From the NCBI GenBank assembly GCA_963932145.1, contig OZ010596.1, positions 88,123,323 to 88,187,322 of the forward strand: a stretch of DNA of 64,000 nt, read 5' to 3'. This DNA comes from Acanthosepion lycidas. Lineage: Eukaryota; Mollusca; Cephalopoda; Sepiida; Sepiidae. Below are positions 54,004 through 63,870 of this stretch, one piece after another. Both the position numbers and the translations under genes were made by a program. Position 1 is the stretch's first letter; each line of letters opens with the position of its first letter. Under the pieces are notes generated by a model. That model did not search any database, was not told the origin of the DNA, and saw nothing but the letters and a program-made list of their open reading frames with translations.

Positions 54004-54433
54004 CAGTTCTCAAACTTTTTTTTATCCATGGACCACTTTTTTTTTTTCTTTTTCTTTTTTTTGCGTGTGTATGAACCCCCATAACCATTCAATGGGAACA
54101 AAAACTTTTTTTTATTTTTTTTATTTTTTATTAATAGATCAGTTTAGGACTTACATTATATTAGGTTGGTGCAAAAATAATTTCGTTTTCTAACATATGT
54201 TACTATGTGAAAAAACGAAATTATTTTTGCACCAACCTAATAGAAATAGTAAATGTATATGCTTTATTTTGAAGTAAAACTAATTTAATGAAAATAAACG
54301 TGTATTTAACTAAATTCTATAGATTATTTATGTATGCTAGTAAAATAACTGATAATAAACCAATTTAAAATGCCCCACCCCACACCTTAATAACCTTTTA
54401 ATGTTAAGCAGACCCCCCAGTTGAGAACCACTG
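54004..54433. mobile_element. hAT-like non-autonomous element with nested mini-mariner
   Basis: Left CAGTTCTCAAACTTTTTT and right complement CAGTGGTTCTCAACTGGG match the CAGTG(G)TTCTCAAC ends common to many hAT MITEs, each followed by a GGACC / GGTCTG block. An 8-bp flanking duplicate is not visible. No ORF. Poly-T inserts expand the left half. Confidence 0.55.
54161..54240. mobile_element. Mini-mariner MITE, MADE1-like, 80 bp
   Basis: TTAGGTTGGTGCAAAAATAA at both ends (inverted), TA at 54159-54160 and 54241-54242. Nearly identical to 27516-27595 apart from a few bases in the arm (TTTCG for GTCG). Confidence 0.95.
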
Positions 54434-55057
54434 ATCTCAAAGTCATGGCAATTTACAGATGGTATAAATAAAAGGAAGCTGTGCATAGCCATTAATCCCT
54501 GTGTCTTGAAGAGGTATAGTTTATTGCATGGGGGAGGGGGGTGTAATGCTCTTCCTTGTTTAACACAAGGTAGCAAGAGTGCTTAGTTACAAGCTATCTC
54601 TAAAGTTGCCTGAAGATGTTGACTGTTTCTTTATCCAGGATAACTCTGTTAGTATTTGTTCTTTTTATATAAAAATTTTACATTTAAGACCTACTGTTCA
54701 CTTGCTTTTCACTCGACTCCCCCCCCCCGAACCTGCTTGGCTTAGCCTAACATAAAGCCACAAGTGTAAGACATGGTACCCAGTAAGCATCGTATTAATG
54801 GTTACTTCTGCTCGATGTTTCAGTCTATCAATTATGTAGGCTTCGGATATTTTGTGGATAGCGACTGAAATGTAATATAAAAACAAAATGGGATGATTTT
54901 TCGACAAAACATCTCTTGGGATTTACAGCAGTACAATACTCCACTGATACCATGATGAGACACCCCCACCACAACCACTATCGTATTGTGTTGTGCATAA
55001 ACATTGGATAATCCGGGAAGGCAGACAGTTTGATTGAAACCTATGAAAATTATTTGA
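54434..55057. other. Unassigned, no gene
   Basis: Nothing recognised. Poly-C/G runs at 54530-54541 and 54719-54728. Confidence 0.4.
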
Positions 55058-55058
55058 G

Positions 55059-55092
<34 letters not shown>

Positions 55093-55138
55093 TTTTTTTT
55101 TACTTTTACTTTTTTTTTACTTTTACTTTTTTTTTACT

Positions 55139-55194
<56 letters not shown>
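55058..55194. repeat. Poly-T with TTTACTTTTAC units
   Basis: Two pure T-blocks (55058-55084; 55147-55194) flank three copies of an 18-base TTTTACTTTTACTTTTTT-like unit. Confidence 0.95.
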
Positions 55195-55195
<1 letters not shown>

Positions 55196-55895
55196 TTCTT
55201 ACCCCATACATAGCCCACACTTCTGACTAAGGGATGCATGAATAGGGTAAGGGGCTAGTCTGTACTTTGTGACCCCTCACTATTTTTTTTTTTTTTTTTC
55301 CCCCTTCAAATCCTTGAATTTCTTTTGCCCACACTAAGCCTCTATAAAAAAAAAAAAATCTATAATATTGAATATGTTAAAATAATCTGTTAATAATTTT
55401 AACAAGTTTCAAGCTGATATTAAAAATTGCAGCAAAACAATTGGCTTATTTAAGATGGACTGATCTATTATGGCACATCTCTAATTTCTATTTAGATACG
55501 TTTATTTTCAATTTTTCTATTTGAATTGGTCACCTATATTATATACAGTCCGTTATTGTACATAATTAGGTTGCAATAAAATTTGTATTTTTTATGAATA
55601 CTACCTTATGAAAATTGAGATGTAGTAATGCCCCCCCCCCCCAATCCCCTATATCAGATTCAGTGGGAGGGCCAACAAGGCCATTGCACCAACCCTGACC
55701 AGAGGTTAGTTATGTTATGGAATTCACATTCAAACTCTAACTTTTTAATAGCCAACAAAAACCTTAGACTTGATTTCTAGCTTCAGTTTTTACACTAAAA
55801 CTATCACAGCTAATAAACACATTGGTGGCTCAAAATAACTGAGTCAGCAACATGAAAATTGCCAACCATGAGTCATTTACAAGTTATGTTATCTT

Positions 55896-55905
<10 letters not shown>
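55195..55905. other. Unassigned, no gene
   Basis: Poly-T 55284-55299, poly-C 55630-55642. Nothing else recognised. Confidence 0.4.
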
Positions 55906-55906
<1 letters not shown>

Positions 55907-55944
<38 letters not shown>

Positions 55945-56367
55945 CAAATGTTTAGAGGTACAAAATTTATATATAATTTTAAAAACAAGGAATATATTGA
56001 TTTTAATTTTAAAAGGCCCTTTCAACCAACATCTCATCAGGAGGTAATCATTGGATAATTAATTAACGAAAAGAATAGTAACGACAATAAAGAGCAAAAA
56101 GGGGAACACACTAAAATAACAAACAAGTGTATATACTTATAACGAGGGAAGGGGAAATAACGTGTAAATAAATAAGCGAGGGACAGTTAAAATAAAGATT
56201 AACAGATTAAGAGACTTTACAAATTCCTTCTGCCGGCAAGTTCCCCCTTTTTGCTCTTTATTGTCGTTACTATTCTTTTCGTTAATTAATTATCCAACGA
56301 TTACCTCCTGATGAGATGTTGGTTGAAAGGGCCTTTTAAAATTAAAATCAATATATTCCTTGTTTTT

Positions 56368-56416
<49 letters not shown>
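55907..56416. repeat. Foldback F2, about 135-bp arms, (TA)n on both sides
   Basis: (TA)n 55907-55942; left arm 55975-56106 with ACAAGGAATATATTGATTTT, GGCCCTTTCAACCAACATCT, CATCAGGAGGTAATCATTGG; right arm 56241-56372 is its complement with very few changes; (TA)n 56371-56415. The spacer (56107-56240) is unique and includes AACGTGTAAATAAATAAGCG. A 33-base segment lies between the left (TA)n and the arm. Confidence 0.95.
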
Positions 56417-56984
56417 CTTTTGTTTGTTTGGTGATTATGTAATTTAATTGAATTATCAGGTAAAGTGAAGCAAAAAGTGTTAATGTTTCAAAGTCTTTCT
56501 TTGTGTCCCCCAAAATTTCAACTGTTTCTTTCTGGTTGTTAGCAATAATTTCTCTCTAATTCTATTCACCAGGGAACTTCATTTGCCGCCTACATTGCCC
56601 CTACCATTTTCAACATTGTGTAGCATTTACTAACTTGTAAAAGACTTTACGTATTAGTTTAGCACTTTAGTTCCCGAGTAGATTAGTTTCTCAAAGTCTA
56701 TGCACTTTGAAATTTGTCCATCAATTTTTTTTTCTTCTTTTCTTTCATATCATCTACATTTTTTGGTAGATATCTGAACACTGTCAACTCTAGGTTTAAC
56801 ATGCTATGAGCTTGTCTTCACCTTCCTCCAGCAAAAAAAAAACTCTGATAGTAAAAGGTAGAATAGCTTTTCCTCTGAAAGCAGCCAATGAAGTGGTGTG
56901 CTCCACTTAGATTAAAATTAAGTTTCGTCCTTCAGATTTCATTCGAAATATTTAATTTAAAAAAAAAAAAAAAAAAGTGGTAAG
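56417..56984. other. Unassigned, no gene
   Basis: No recognised feature; poly-A at 56959-56975. Confidence 0.4.
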
Positions 56985-56989
56985 AATGT

Positions 56990-57335
56990 TATTGTAATCA
57001 TTTATATTGTTTGGACTGTTGTCCTCATGTTTATTGCCTTGTTCACAACATTTCAGCAGTTGTATGCTCCGGCCTTCTTCAGGTGATTGGAATTTTTAAC
57101 TGAATTCTTTTTTTTTTTGACCACTGGAGTAAATTAAATCTCAGTTATCTCCCTAGGACATCCAGAAGAAGTATGGCATGTGGAAGTAGAAAAATCTACT
57201 CCAGTGGATGAAATAAAGAATTCAGTTTGAAATTACAATCACCTGAAGAAGGCCAGAGCATACAACAGCCAAAACATTGTATGGAAACAAAGATAAGGAC
57301 AACAATCCGAATAATGTAAATAGTGTGAAGTTGTT
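56990..57335. repeat. Two R2 copies head to head (foldback)
   Basis: 56990-57140 is R2 in reverse (TTTGGACTGTTGTCCTCATG, GCTCCGGCCTTCTTCAGGTG, ATTGGAATTTTTAACTGAAT) and 57185-57335 is R2 forward (GAATTCAGTTTGAAATTACA, ATCACCTGAAGAAGGCCAGA, GGACAACAATCCGAATAATG). The intervening piece has ACCACTGGAGTA / TACTCCAGTGG. Confidence 0.85.
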
Positions 57336-57598
57336 GGGTCTAACACACAACTTATCCCACTTAGTATATTTGTTTTAAAAAAATTTTTATTAGTTTTTAC
57401 AGATTCAGTAGTTTTAATAACTAATAAACCAAGTGACTTGGTGTTTCTTGTGATGAGCAGGCAGCACTTTTTTTTTTGCCAGCTCCTCAAAAGAAATCAA
57501 CAATTTTTGCTAGACTACAATGAAATAATTTTTAATATTGTCAGAATTATGCAAGTATGGTGGCTTGTAATGTCAATGTGTTAGATTTTTCTTGTGTG

Positions 57599-57780
57599 TG
57601 TGAACATAGAAGTCAACACTTAGAGGCACCAGTCTGTTTCATGCTAGTCTTGTGGCCTGACGATTGCATCTAGCATGAAACACACTGTCACTTAAGTGTT
57701 GACTTCAATGTTCACACGCTCTATCCCTGATATTGAGCACTTTATCCCATAAATATAGCACATCTTTAAGACTATATTTC

Positions 57781-57848
<68 letters not shown>

Positions 57849-57850
57849 TG
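57599..57850. repeat. Foldback F1-related copy beside (TA)n and (CA)n
   Basis: Arms 57599-57647 and 57669-57715 (TGTGAACATAGAAGTCAACA and complement); the loop carries GTGGCCTGACGATTGCAT, which is arm sequence in F1. Right flank CACGCTCTATCCCTGATATT and GTCTTAAAGATG-like block match F1's left flank in reverse. (TA)n 57785-57821 then (CA)n to 57847. Confidence 0.88.
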
Positions 57851-58735
57851 GCAAGCTTAACTGGATGGGTTAGTTGGGGATGAAGGAATGTAGCTTTGAG
57901 CATTTTCTATGGAAAGAACATTAGTGTGGTGGGAGGCTTGTGACATTTCATCTGTGGGGAAAGTGGTTGTAAAGCGGAAAACAATTTATTGCTCACGAGG
58001 CTGCACAGGTGCTTTTGGACTTGATCAAGACTGATCTGGCTCTTGTAAAATTATGGCATAGCAGGATTCATCTGGTACTTATTGGAGTGGTACTGGAAAC
58101 TGACCTTTTTCTCATCAGATTGTGTATATGAGTTCCACTTGGTCAATCCAGACCTCAAGTCCCAATAGCCCTCTTTGAGAGGACACCCGTTCATTGTAAT
58201 AGACATAAATTCAGGAGCTGCTCAGTTATGGTGGAACCTTACAAGTTTAGTTTTTGAGGTATTGAATGCGAGTCTAAATTTTGTTGTAAAAGTTACATCA
58301 AAGGAAATCTCTAGCCTTCTTCAGTAGCTGTTTGGTTATCTTATCATTAGATATCAAATTAAGCCCAATCTGTCCACTTCTTATCATCCAGTTGAATAAA
58401 GATTTGTCTGAAATTTACATTAAATATACATCTTAGGTCAGAGTGTATGATTGTCAAAATGAGAGTACAAAGACCTATTTGAGCATGCTGGTCCAAATGC
58501 TGGAACTATGACAATAGCTCGTAAAGTATCGAACCCAAGGAGTAAGGCAAGTGGAAAATTTATTGCTACTTACAAGAGATGATGCCACGTCTCTCTTTTC
58601 CTTGTGGAGGTGAGGAGTGACACACTGACCTCTCAGTACCCTTTCTCACATGCATGTGCTTTCTCGTGTATATTGTAAAAATTTTACTATTTTTAAAAAA
58701 GGGTTTGCAGAAAACAAATCTTATGTAACCCCCTT
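57851..58735. other. Unassigned, no gene
   Basis: Composition is more balanced than elsewhere, and fragments such as GAGTTCCACTTGGTCAATCC look like decayed coding or LINE DNA, but no family motif is readable. Confidence 0.35.
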
Positions 58736-58737
58736 TT

Positions 58738-58765
58738 TTTTTGTGTGTGTGTGTGTGTGTGTGAG
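58738..58765. repeat. (TG)n microsatellite
   Basis: About 11 units before GAGAGATAG. Confidence 0.9.
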
Positions 58766-58889
58766 AGATAGACTAGAACCTGTAGGTTCATCTATCGTCT
58801 ACTTCAAACTCCATTGTGATCTTTTGAACAGGAGTAGAGGTTTCTCCTTTGCTTCCGGTTTTGGATTGGGTTTCCCCGCTAGAGTCTGG

Positions 58890-58993
58890 CGTTCACATTC
58901 TCTTTCACTCCCAGTAGCCCCTTGTGTCTTAGTCACATTATTGTCTTGCTTGGGGTGAACTGATTTACGGAAAAAAAAAAAAAAAAAAAAAAA
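58890..58993 (+). repeat. L-A LINE 3' UTR end with poly-A
   Basis: CCCTTGTGTCTTAGTCACAT, TATTGTCTTGCTTGGGGTGA, ACTGATTTACGG then an A-run (58971-58993). Shorter than other copies. The left neighbour 58780-58890 is not clearly L-A. Confidence 0.65.
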
Positions 58994-59875
58994 ATTTAAA
59001 TAATACATTTTATTTTAGTTGCTAAGGTTTGTGCCTTGGTTTATCCTCATATATATTTAACTTATTTGCTTAAATGCTAATTTGGTAATGGTCCAAATAG
59101 TCAATATTTTCAAGTTAGGCTATTTGTATCCAATAACAAGCATCAGATTGTCTGCAATGTAATATTTTTGTCATTATAGACTACCATATAGCAAAAGATG
59201 CACTTGATAATGATCAGATATTTTTTCAGTGTTCTTTTTAGGATAAACTTGTAGATGGTTTAGTTCTTTTATCTTATAATTAGCTCCTTTTTAAAATTTG
59301 CCATTTTATAACTAATGCTTCTCTATTAGACAAAGACCAAATTAAAAGGACTCTTATTTTAAAGTGCAGAGGATAGGAGTCGTTAGTAACGCTTTAAATT
59401 AAAAATGAAAAACATAAACATGTATTACTTTATTTTTCTTTTTTTTTTTCTTCATTCAAATGCTTTAACATCAAATCAGGTATGAAGCCTATTTATTTTG
59501 AAAGTGTTGTCATTGAACAATAATAAAGGCTGAAATTTGTGCTTATTTTCTGAAAAATTTAGTTCAACTTTTTTCTTTCATTTTTTTTTTTTTTTTTTTT
59601 TTTTAAAGCAAAAACTGATTAGACATTTTAAAGAATTCAGAGAGTATGGAATACAGTTTCAGAATTGGAACGCTCAAGTTGATATGACAAATTATTTAAT
59701 CACTGCATCTATTGCTTGTTTATCTTTCAATAGAATATTACCAATGTATTTCTTCAAATAAAAAATAAATAAAGCCATATTAACAGTTACCAGTACACCA
59801 TAGTTCTAATAAATACAAGTAAAAGGTTTGTCACTTGATTGATGTTATATTCAGCATCCTGACACCAGGGAATTG
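58994..59875. other. Unassigned, no gene
   Basis: Poly-T at 59582-59604. Nothing recognised. Confidence 0.4.
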
Positions 59876-59879
59876 TGGG

Positions 59880-60445
59880 AAGATTATATTGTATCAATTG
59901 ATAGGTCTACTGCTAGTAAAGTTAGTCCTCTAAACAATTTTTCTCACCAGAATCTATTTAAAAGTCTATCATTCATCCATACTTTGAATATTGTTGCCAC
60001 ATCTGTTTTGGTGTTCCTGCTATATATTTAGAGATTTTTGATAAAATCCAAAGAATCTGCAATGTTATAGGTCCTGATCTATCATCACTGCATCAGTGAC
60101 TTTTCCTGTGTCTTTTCTATAAATACTTTATGGTAATTGTTCTGATAAATTTTCCTCTTGGGTACCTAGACTTTATTAATTTAAGTGCAGTACTAGATTG
60201 ACAGAAAGTTCCCATCATTTTACAGTTGAAATGTCTAGATTTAACCGCACATTCTATGCTAAGTTTTTTTTCTTGCATTTTTCACTTGTTGAATTATTTT
60301 CTGGCTTCATGCTTTGCCGTCAACTCTGATCTTCAAAAATTGAAATCATTATCTTCTCTCTTAATTCTTTTATTGTTCTCTTAATGTCTTTTTTTTTTTT
60401 GTCTTAGTGGTTTTATTGCCTTGCTTGGGGGTGGAATGATTGAAA
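59880..60445 (+). pseudogene. L-A LINE C-terminus and 3' UTR
   Basis: WEDYIVSIDRSTASKVSPLN, then blocks FHPYFEYCCHICFGVPAIYL, LDKIQRICNVIGPDL, FFYKYFMVIVLINFPLGYL, SRFNRTFYAK and a 3' end GGTTTTATTGCCTTGCTTGG. Frames break at least six times. A T-run (60390-60401) interrupts the UTR. Confidence 0.75.
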
Positions 60446-60760
60446 TATCTGAGTGGTTAGAACAGACTTTCTGACCCTGGTACCTGGGTTTGAATCTCAC
60501 AGTCAGATTTATCAGAAAGGTGGCTTTTTGATGCTCTTGGCTTGTAGAGGCAATCATCAGGAACATGGCTTAAAACTATACCAGATGTTGACAACTATTT
60601 CAGAAGCAGTTGATGGCTGTGCTGGCATAGTCATAATTCATCATGACCAAGAGTTTGTTTACCTGTCTTGTTCAAACTGTTGATCTTGCAAGATGATGAG
60701 ATTCATCTCTCAGGGGTTAACTTAGCCACTCGGTGGCATGGCTCTGTGATCGTTTGAATG
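60446..60760 (+). repeat. tRNA-like SINE (family S2)
   Basis: Head resembles a tRNA: TATCTGAGTGGTTAGAACAG (A-box TGAGTGGTTAG), GACCCTGGTACC, and B box GGGTTTGAATCTCACAG, at 60446-60502. The body follows with GAAAGGTGGCTTTTTGATGC, TTAACTTAGCCACTCGGTGG. It starts exactly where the L-A 3' end stops. Different head from S1. Confidence 0.65.
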
Positions 60761-60849
60761 GTTATCATGACCAACTTTGATAAATACATTTGCGAAGGAA
60801 TCCATATCTTATAGAGATTACTTACCAAAGTTTACTTTACTGGTTCCCA

Positions 60850-61003
60850 TATGATCAACAAAGTTAATCCATGTCAAGCCTAGTCAGTACCTTGATGGGT
60901 TACTGCTTGGAATATCAGGTGGTAGATGCTGGTCGTATAATAGATAATGGCTCAAAATTGTTAATCGAAGAGCCGAGTTCCAATTCCTGTTGGGTTTGTT
61001 ATA
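60850..61003 (+). repeat. 5S-rRNA/tRNA composite SINE, divergent unit
   Basis: 5S-derived part 60852-60930: AACAAAGTTAATCCATGTCA, AGCCTAGTCAGTACCTTGAT, GGGTTACTGCTTGGAATATC. tRNA-like part 60931-61001: CGTATAATAGATAATGG (A box), GAGCCGAGTTCCAATTCCTG (B box). See the next entry for the better unit. Confidence 0.75.
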
Positions 61004-61007
61004 TTCA

Positions 61008-61170
61008 CCATCACCAAAGTTAAGCAACATTAAGCCTGGTCAGTACCTTGATGAATGACCATTTGGGAATACCAGATATTGCAGCCATGGATGTGTGGGT
61101 GGTGTAATGGATAATGGCTTAGAATTGTTAATAAGAGAGCCAAGTTTCAATTCCAGTTGGGTTCGTTATA
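61008..61170 (+). repeat. 5S-rRNA/tRNA composite SINE
   Basis: 61010-61082 aligns to the second half of eukaryotic 5S rRNA: CACCAAAGTTAAGCAACATT, AAGCCTGGTCAGTACCTTGA, TGAATGACCATTTGGGAATA, CCAGATATTG. These cover the 5S internal promoter (A box AAGTTAAGC, C box region TACCTTGATGAATGACC). A tRNA-Arg-like piece follows: GGTGGTGTAATGGATAATGG (A box), CAAGTTTCAATTCCAG (B box), GTTGGGTTCGTTA. Not a functional 5S gene: the first half is missing and there are several changes. It is one of two adjacent direct units. Confidence 0.85.
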
Positions 61171-61280
61171 TTCACTTATGCACAAATACCCTTAAGAAAG
61201 GTATGAATTTACCTCTTCCCCTCCAAGCTATGGGTTAATTAGTAGACTTGCATTACTAAATCCTTATCTCAAAAACAAAA
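61171..61280 (+). repeat. 3' module of the composite SINE
   Basis: CCCTTAAGAAAGGTATGAAT, TACCTCTTCCCCTCCAAGCT, ATGGGTTAATTAGTAGACTT. Same module alone at 30168-30295 and 53862-54000, implying those are tails of the same SINE family. Confidence 0.7.
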
Positions 61281-62236
61281 ATTTACAATTGAAGAATATT
61301 TTCTGGCTTCAAATAAACTGCAAAAGGTTAAGCCATAGAAAACAAATCAATTATTCATACAAGTTTATTTTAAATACCAGCCAATGAACAGAAAATATGG
61401 AAACATCTGAAAGATTTCATTGTTTCAGACATTTATTGTCCTAATGATTATCATCTCGGTGAAGTGGACTTCACAATGAACATGGCAAATGACTCTGACA
61501 AAAAAGGTCACTGAATGAAACCAGATCTTATAAATTACTTATTTTTAGACAAAGATAAGTCAGTATCCGTCAAAAACAGAAACCCAAAAGATGACAAGAG
61601 TGATGAGACACCATGATACAAATGAGAAGGCATCCCTGTTAGACTGTTCACCTCCCCCTCACCTCACTTCATCTATTTTGCTAATCTTCAGCAGAAGGTT
61701 ATAGTCTAAAAAAATTTGCTTACTGCTACAATTGGCTCATGGTTTTATTTAATGTTAAACAATCTGGCCAAGGAGTTATTCTTAAGCCACAAATATTTGA
61801 CTGGAAGAAACTACCCCCTGAAAATGAGCCTGATGTCTGGTCTGAGCTGTAACGCTGCTCAGTCCACTCAAATTTCCTACTCTGGACGTTTCATGGTGGA
61901 CCATGAGAGAACATTTTCTAATGTCTATATTAATAATAATAATAATAATAAATTCTGCAAACTTACTATTTTTTCCCCACTTGTTTAAATAATTTTGGAG
62001 CAGTTTGAAGAAAATCCAATTCAACAGTTTATTTTGACATAAGATAATTATATAAAACTCTTTTCGGCTCCATTCTGTTCAGATGCAAAGTACCTGATGA
62101 CAACAATGCTTATTATGAACGTTTTTTTCTAAATTTTGACTGAATACTGACAATGCAGATATAAATTCTTTGTATATAAACATTAATTTAAAAATAAACA
62201 TGGATATTGCTTATACATTATCTTAAAATTTGAATT

Positions 62237-62237
<1 letters not shown>
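61281..62237. other. Unassigned, no gene
   Basis: An (AAT)n of six to seven units at 61930-61950. No coding family recognised. Confidence 0.4.

Positions 62238-62272
<35 letters not shown>
62238..62272. repeat. Poly-T run
   Basis: About 33 T. Confidence 0.95.
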
Positions 62273-62466
62273 CTTTTTTTCAAAATTGTCATACAAATTA
62301 AATATTACTGCTGATGTTGGTAATGTATATAAAAGGGTGGCATGCATTCATTACGTTAACAAAGTGGTTGGTTTTGTTCCGATATATGCAGATATATAAA
62401 AGATATCCTACTTTTCTGACATAGTTTCCAACATGTTTTGAGAATTGATGTACAAATCTGTCAATT

Positions 62467-62469
<3 letters not shown>

Positions 62470-62522
<53 letters not shown>

Positions 62523-62666
62523 GACCAACTTAAGGTTCCATCGTCATAATTTATTTCACCAGAGATTTGATTTTTCTCTTGATCTTCAGACTTTGAAAGT
62601 GAAGTCTGAAAGATTCAGAGAAAAATAAAAACTCTGGTGAAATAAATTATAACAATGGGACCTTAA

Positions 62667-62734
<68 letters not shown>

Positions 62735-62735
62735 T
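62470..62735. repeat. Foldback F3 between (TA)n tracts
   Basis: (TA)n 62470-62517; left arm 62530-62595 (TTAAGGTTCCATCGTCATAA..); right arm 62600-62667 complementary with about 10 percent mismatch, including TTTATTTCACCAGAG both ways; then (CT)n 62669-62690 and (TA)n to 62731. The centre is a short AGACTTTGAAAGTGAAGTCT loop. Confidence 0.92.
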
Positions 62736-63004
62736 TGGAATTATCCATATGGATTACCAAGATTTTCGTTACTTTTCAATCACTACACATATACATTTAA
62801 GTAACTCCCTATTTTATATTATGATGGGCTATCCCATGTATAATTTGGAGATTGCAGAGTCCATACATGGAATACAAAAAACTCAGAGTTACTTATCAAT
62901 TACCCTGTATATAAAATTGAGATGCTAATTTTAACAACTTACCTTTTCTTCCAAAAAATTACAATGAATATGTTGGGTAACTGATATTCCATAACTTTTT
63001 GACT

Positions 63005-63200
63005 TCATATACATTGTTCGAACTGTTGTCATCTTCGTTGCCATATTCACATTTCGACTGTTGTAGGCTCTGGCCTTTTCAGGTTATCGGAATTTCAAAC
63101 TGAACCCTCCTTTTTGCCCACTGGGGTAGATTATTCTAGTTCCATGTGCCATACCTCTTCCAGATGTCTTGGTATCAGTTATCTCTCCTTAACTCAACTC
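63005..63200 (-). repeat. R2 interspersed repeat
   Basis: Reverse R2: ACATTGTTCGAACTGTTGTC, GGCTCTGGCCTTTTCAGGTT, ATCGGAATTTCAAACTGAAC, GCCATACCTCTTCCAGATGT. It matches 4690-5015 in reverse, confirming the long form of R2. Confidence 0.75.
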
Positions 63201-63317
63201 TACAAGTTTTTTGTTCACTTCAGCTGTAGCCATGTCTTCATGTGGAAAAATGGCTCTTGAGTCTATTAAATTCTTTCCTCTTTTGGATATTGAAATGGTT
63301 TTCTTCTCATTAGTCCA

Positions 63318-63870
63318 ATGGTAAGAAGAGCTAGATTTTTTTTTTTTTTTCATTTCATCAGAGTACTGAAATGTTGCGCAATATCAGTCTTCCTATATAG
63401 CAGTGGATGCTGGACAAACTCCACCCAGATGAAGAAAAAACTTGAAGCAACAGAGATGGTTTTAGAGAAAGTGGAAACACAAACCTTAGAATCAGACAGT
63501 TGAAATTTCTACAGCATGTAATGAGGTAAGTAGGTTTGGAAAATTTGACACTGACAAGGCATATTGAAGGTAAGGGAGGCAGGAGGAATAAAGAAATTTA
63601 AGAAGCTTGTATAAATGGTTGGCAGAACGGACTAGGAGGGATAGCAAAAAGATAAACCTTACAAAGGACAGGAAGTTGTGGAAAGCCATGATCGCTCATG
63701 TTGTAAACGGATATACCATATAGAAGAAGCAGCTTGTGTAAATGGTTGGGAGAACAGGGACTAGGAGGAATGGCAAAAAGAAAAATCTTACAAGGGACAG
63801 GAAGTTGTGGAGAGCCATGATCGCCTGCATTGTGAAGGGAGATGGCACATACAAGAATGACAACTTAGGT
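63318..63870 (+). pseudogene. L-C LINE C-terminal fragment, best copy, tail duplicated
   Basis: The order in successive frames is CAISVFLYSSGCWTNSTQMK, KKLEATEM, RIRQLKFLQHVMR, a stop, VGLENLTLTRHIEGKG, and WQNGLGGIAKR. The tail, from AAGAAGCTTGTATAAATGGT to GGAAAGCCATGATCGC, is repeated at 63722-63820 (GRTGTRRNGKKKNLTRDRKL, WRAMIACIVKGDGTYKNDNL). This is the end of a LINE reverse transcriptase ORF. Several stops. Confidence 0.75.

Noticed and set aside
61008..61083. A functional 5S rRNA gene
   Set aside because: Only the second half of 5S is present, with substitutions, and it is fused to a tRNA-like body.
63318..63503. A stand-alone small protein with VEKVETQTLESDS ending
   Set aside because: Its first half is L-C reverse transcriptase sequence and the remainder is the same ORF after a frameshift.
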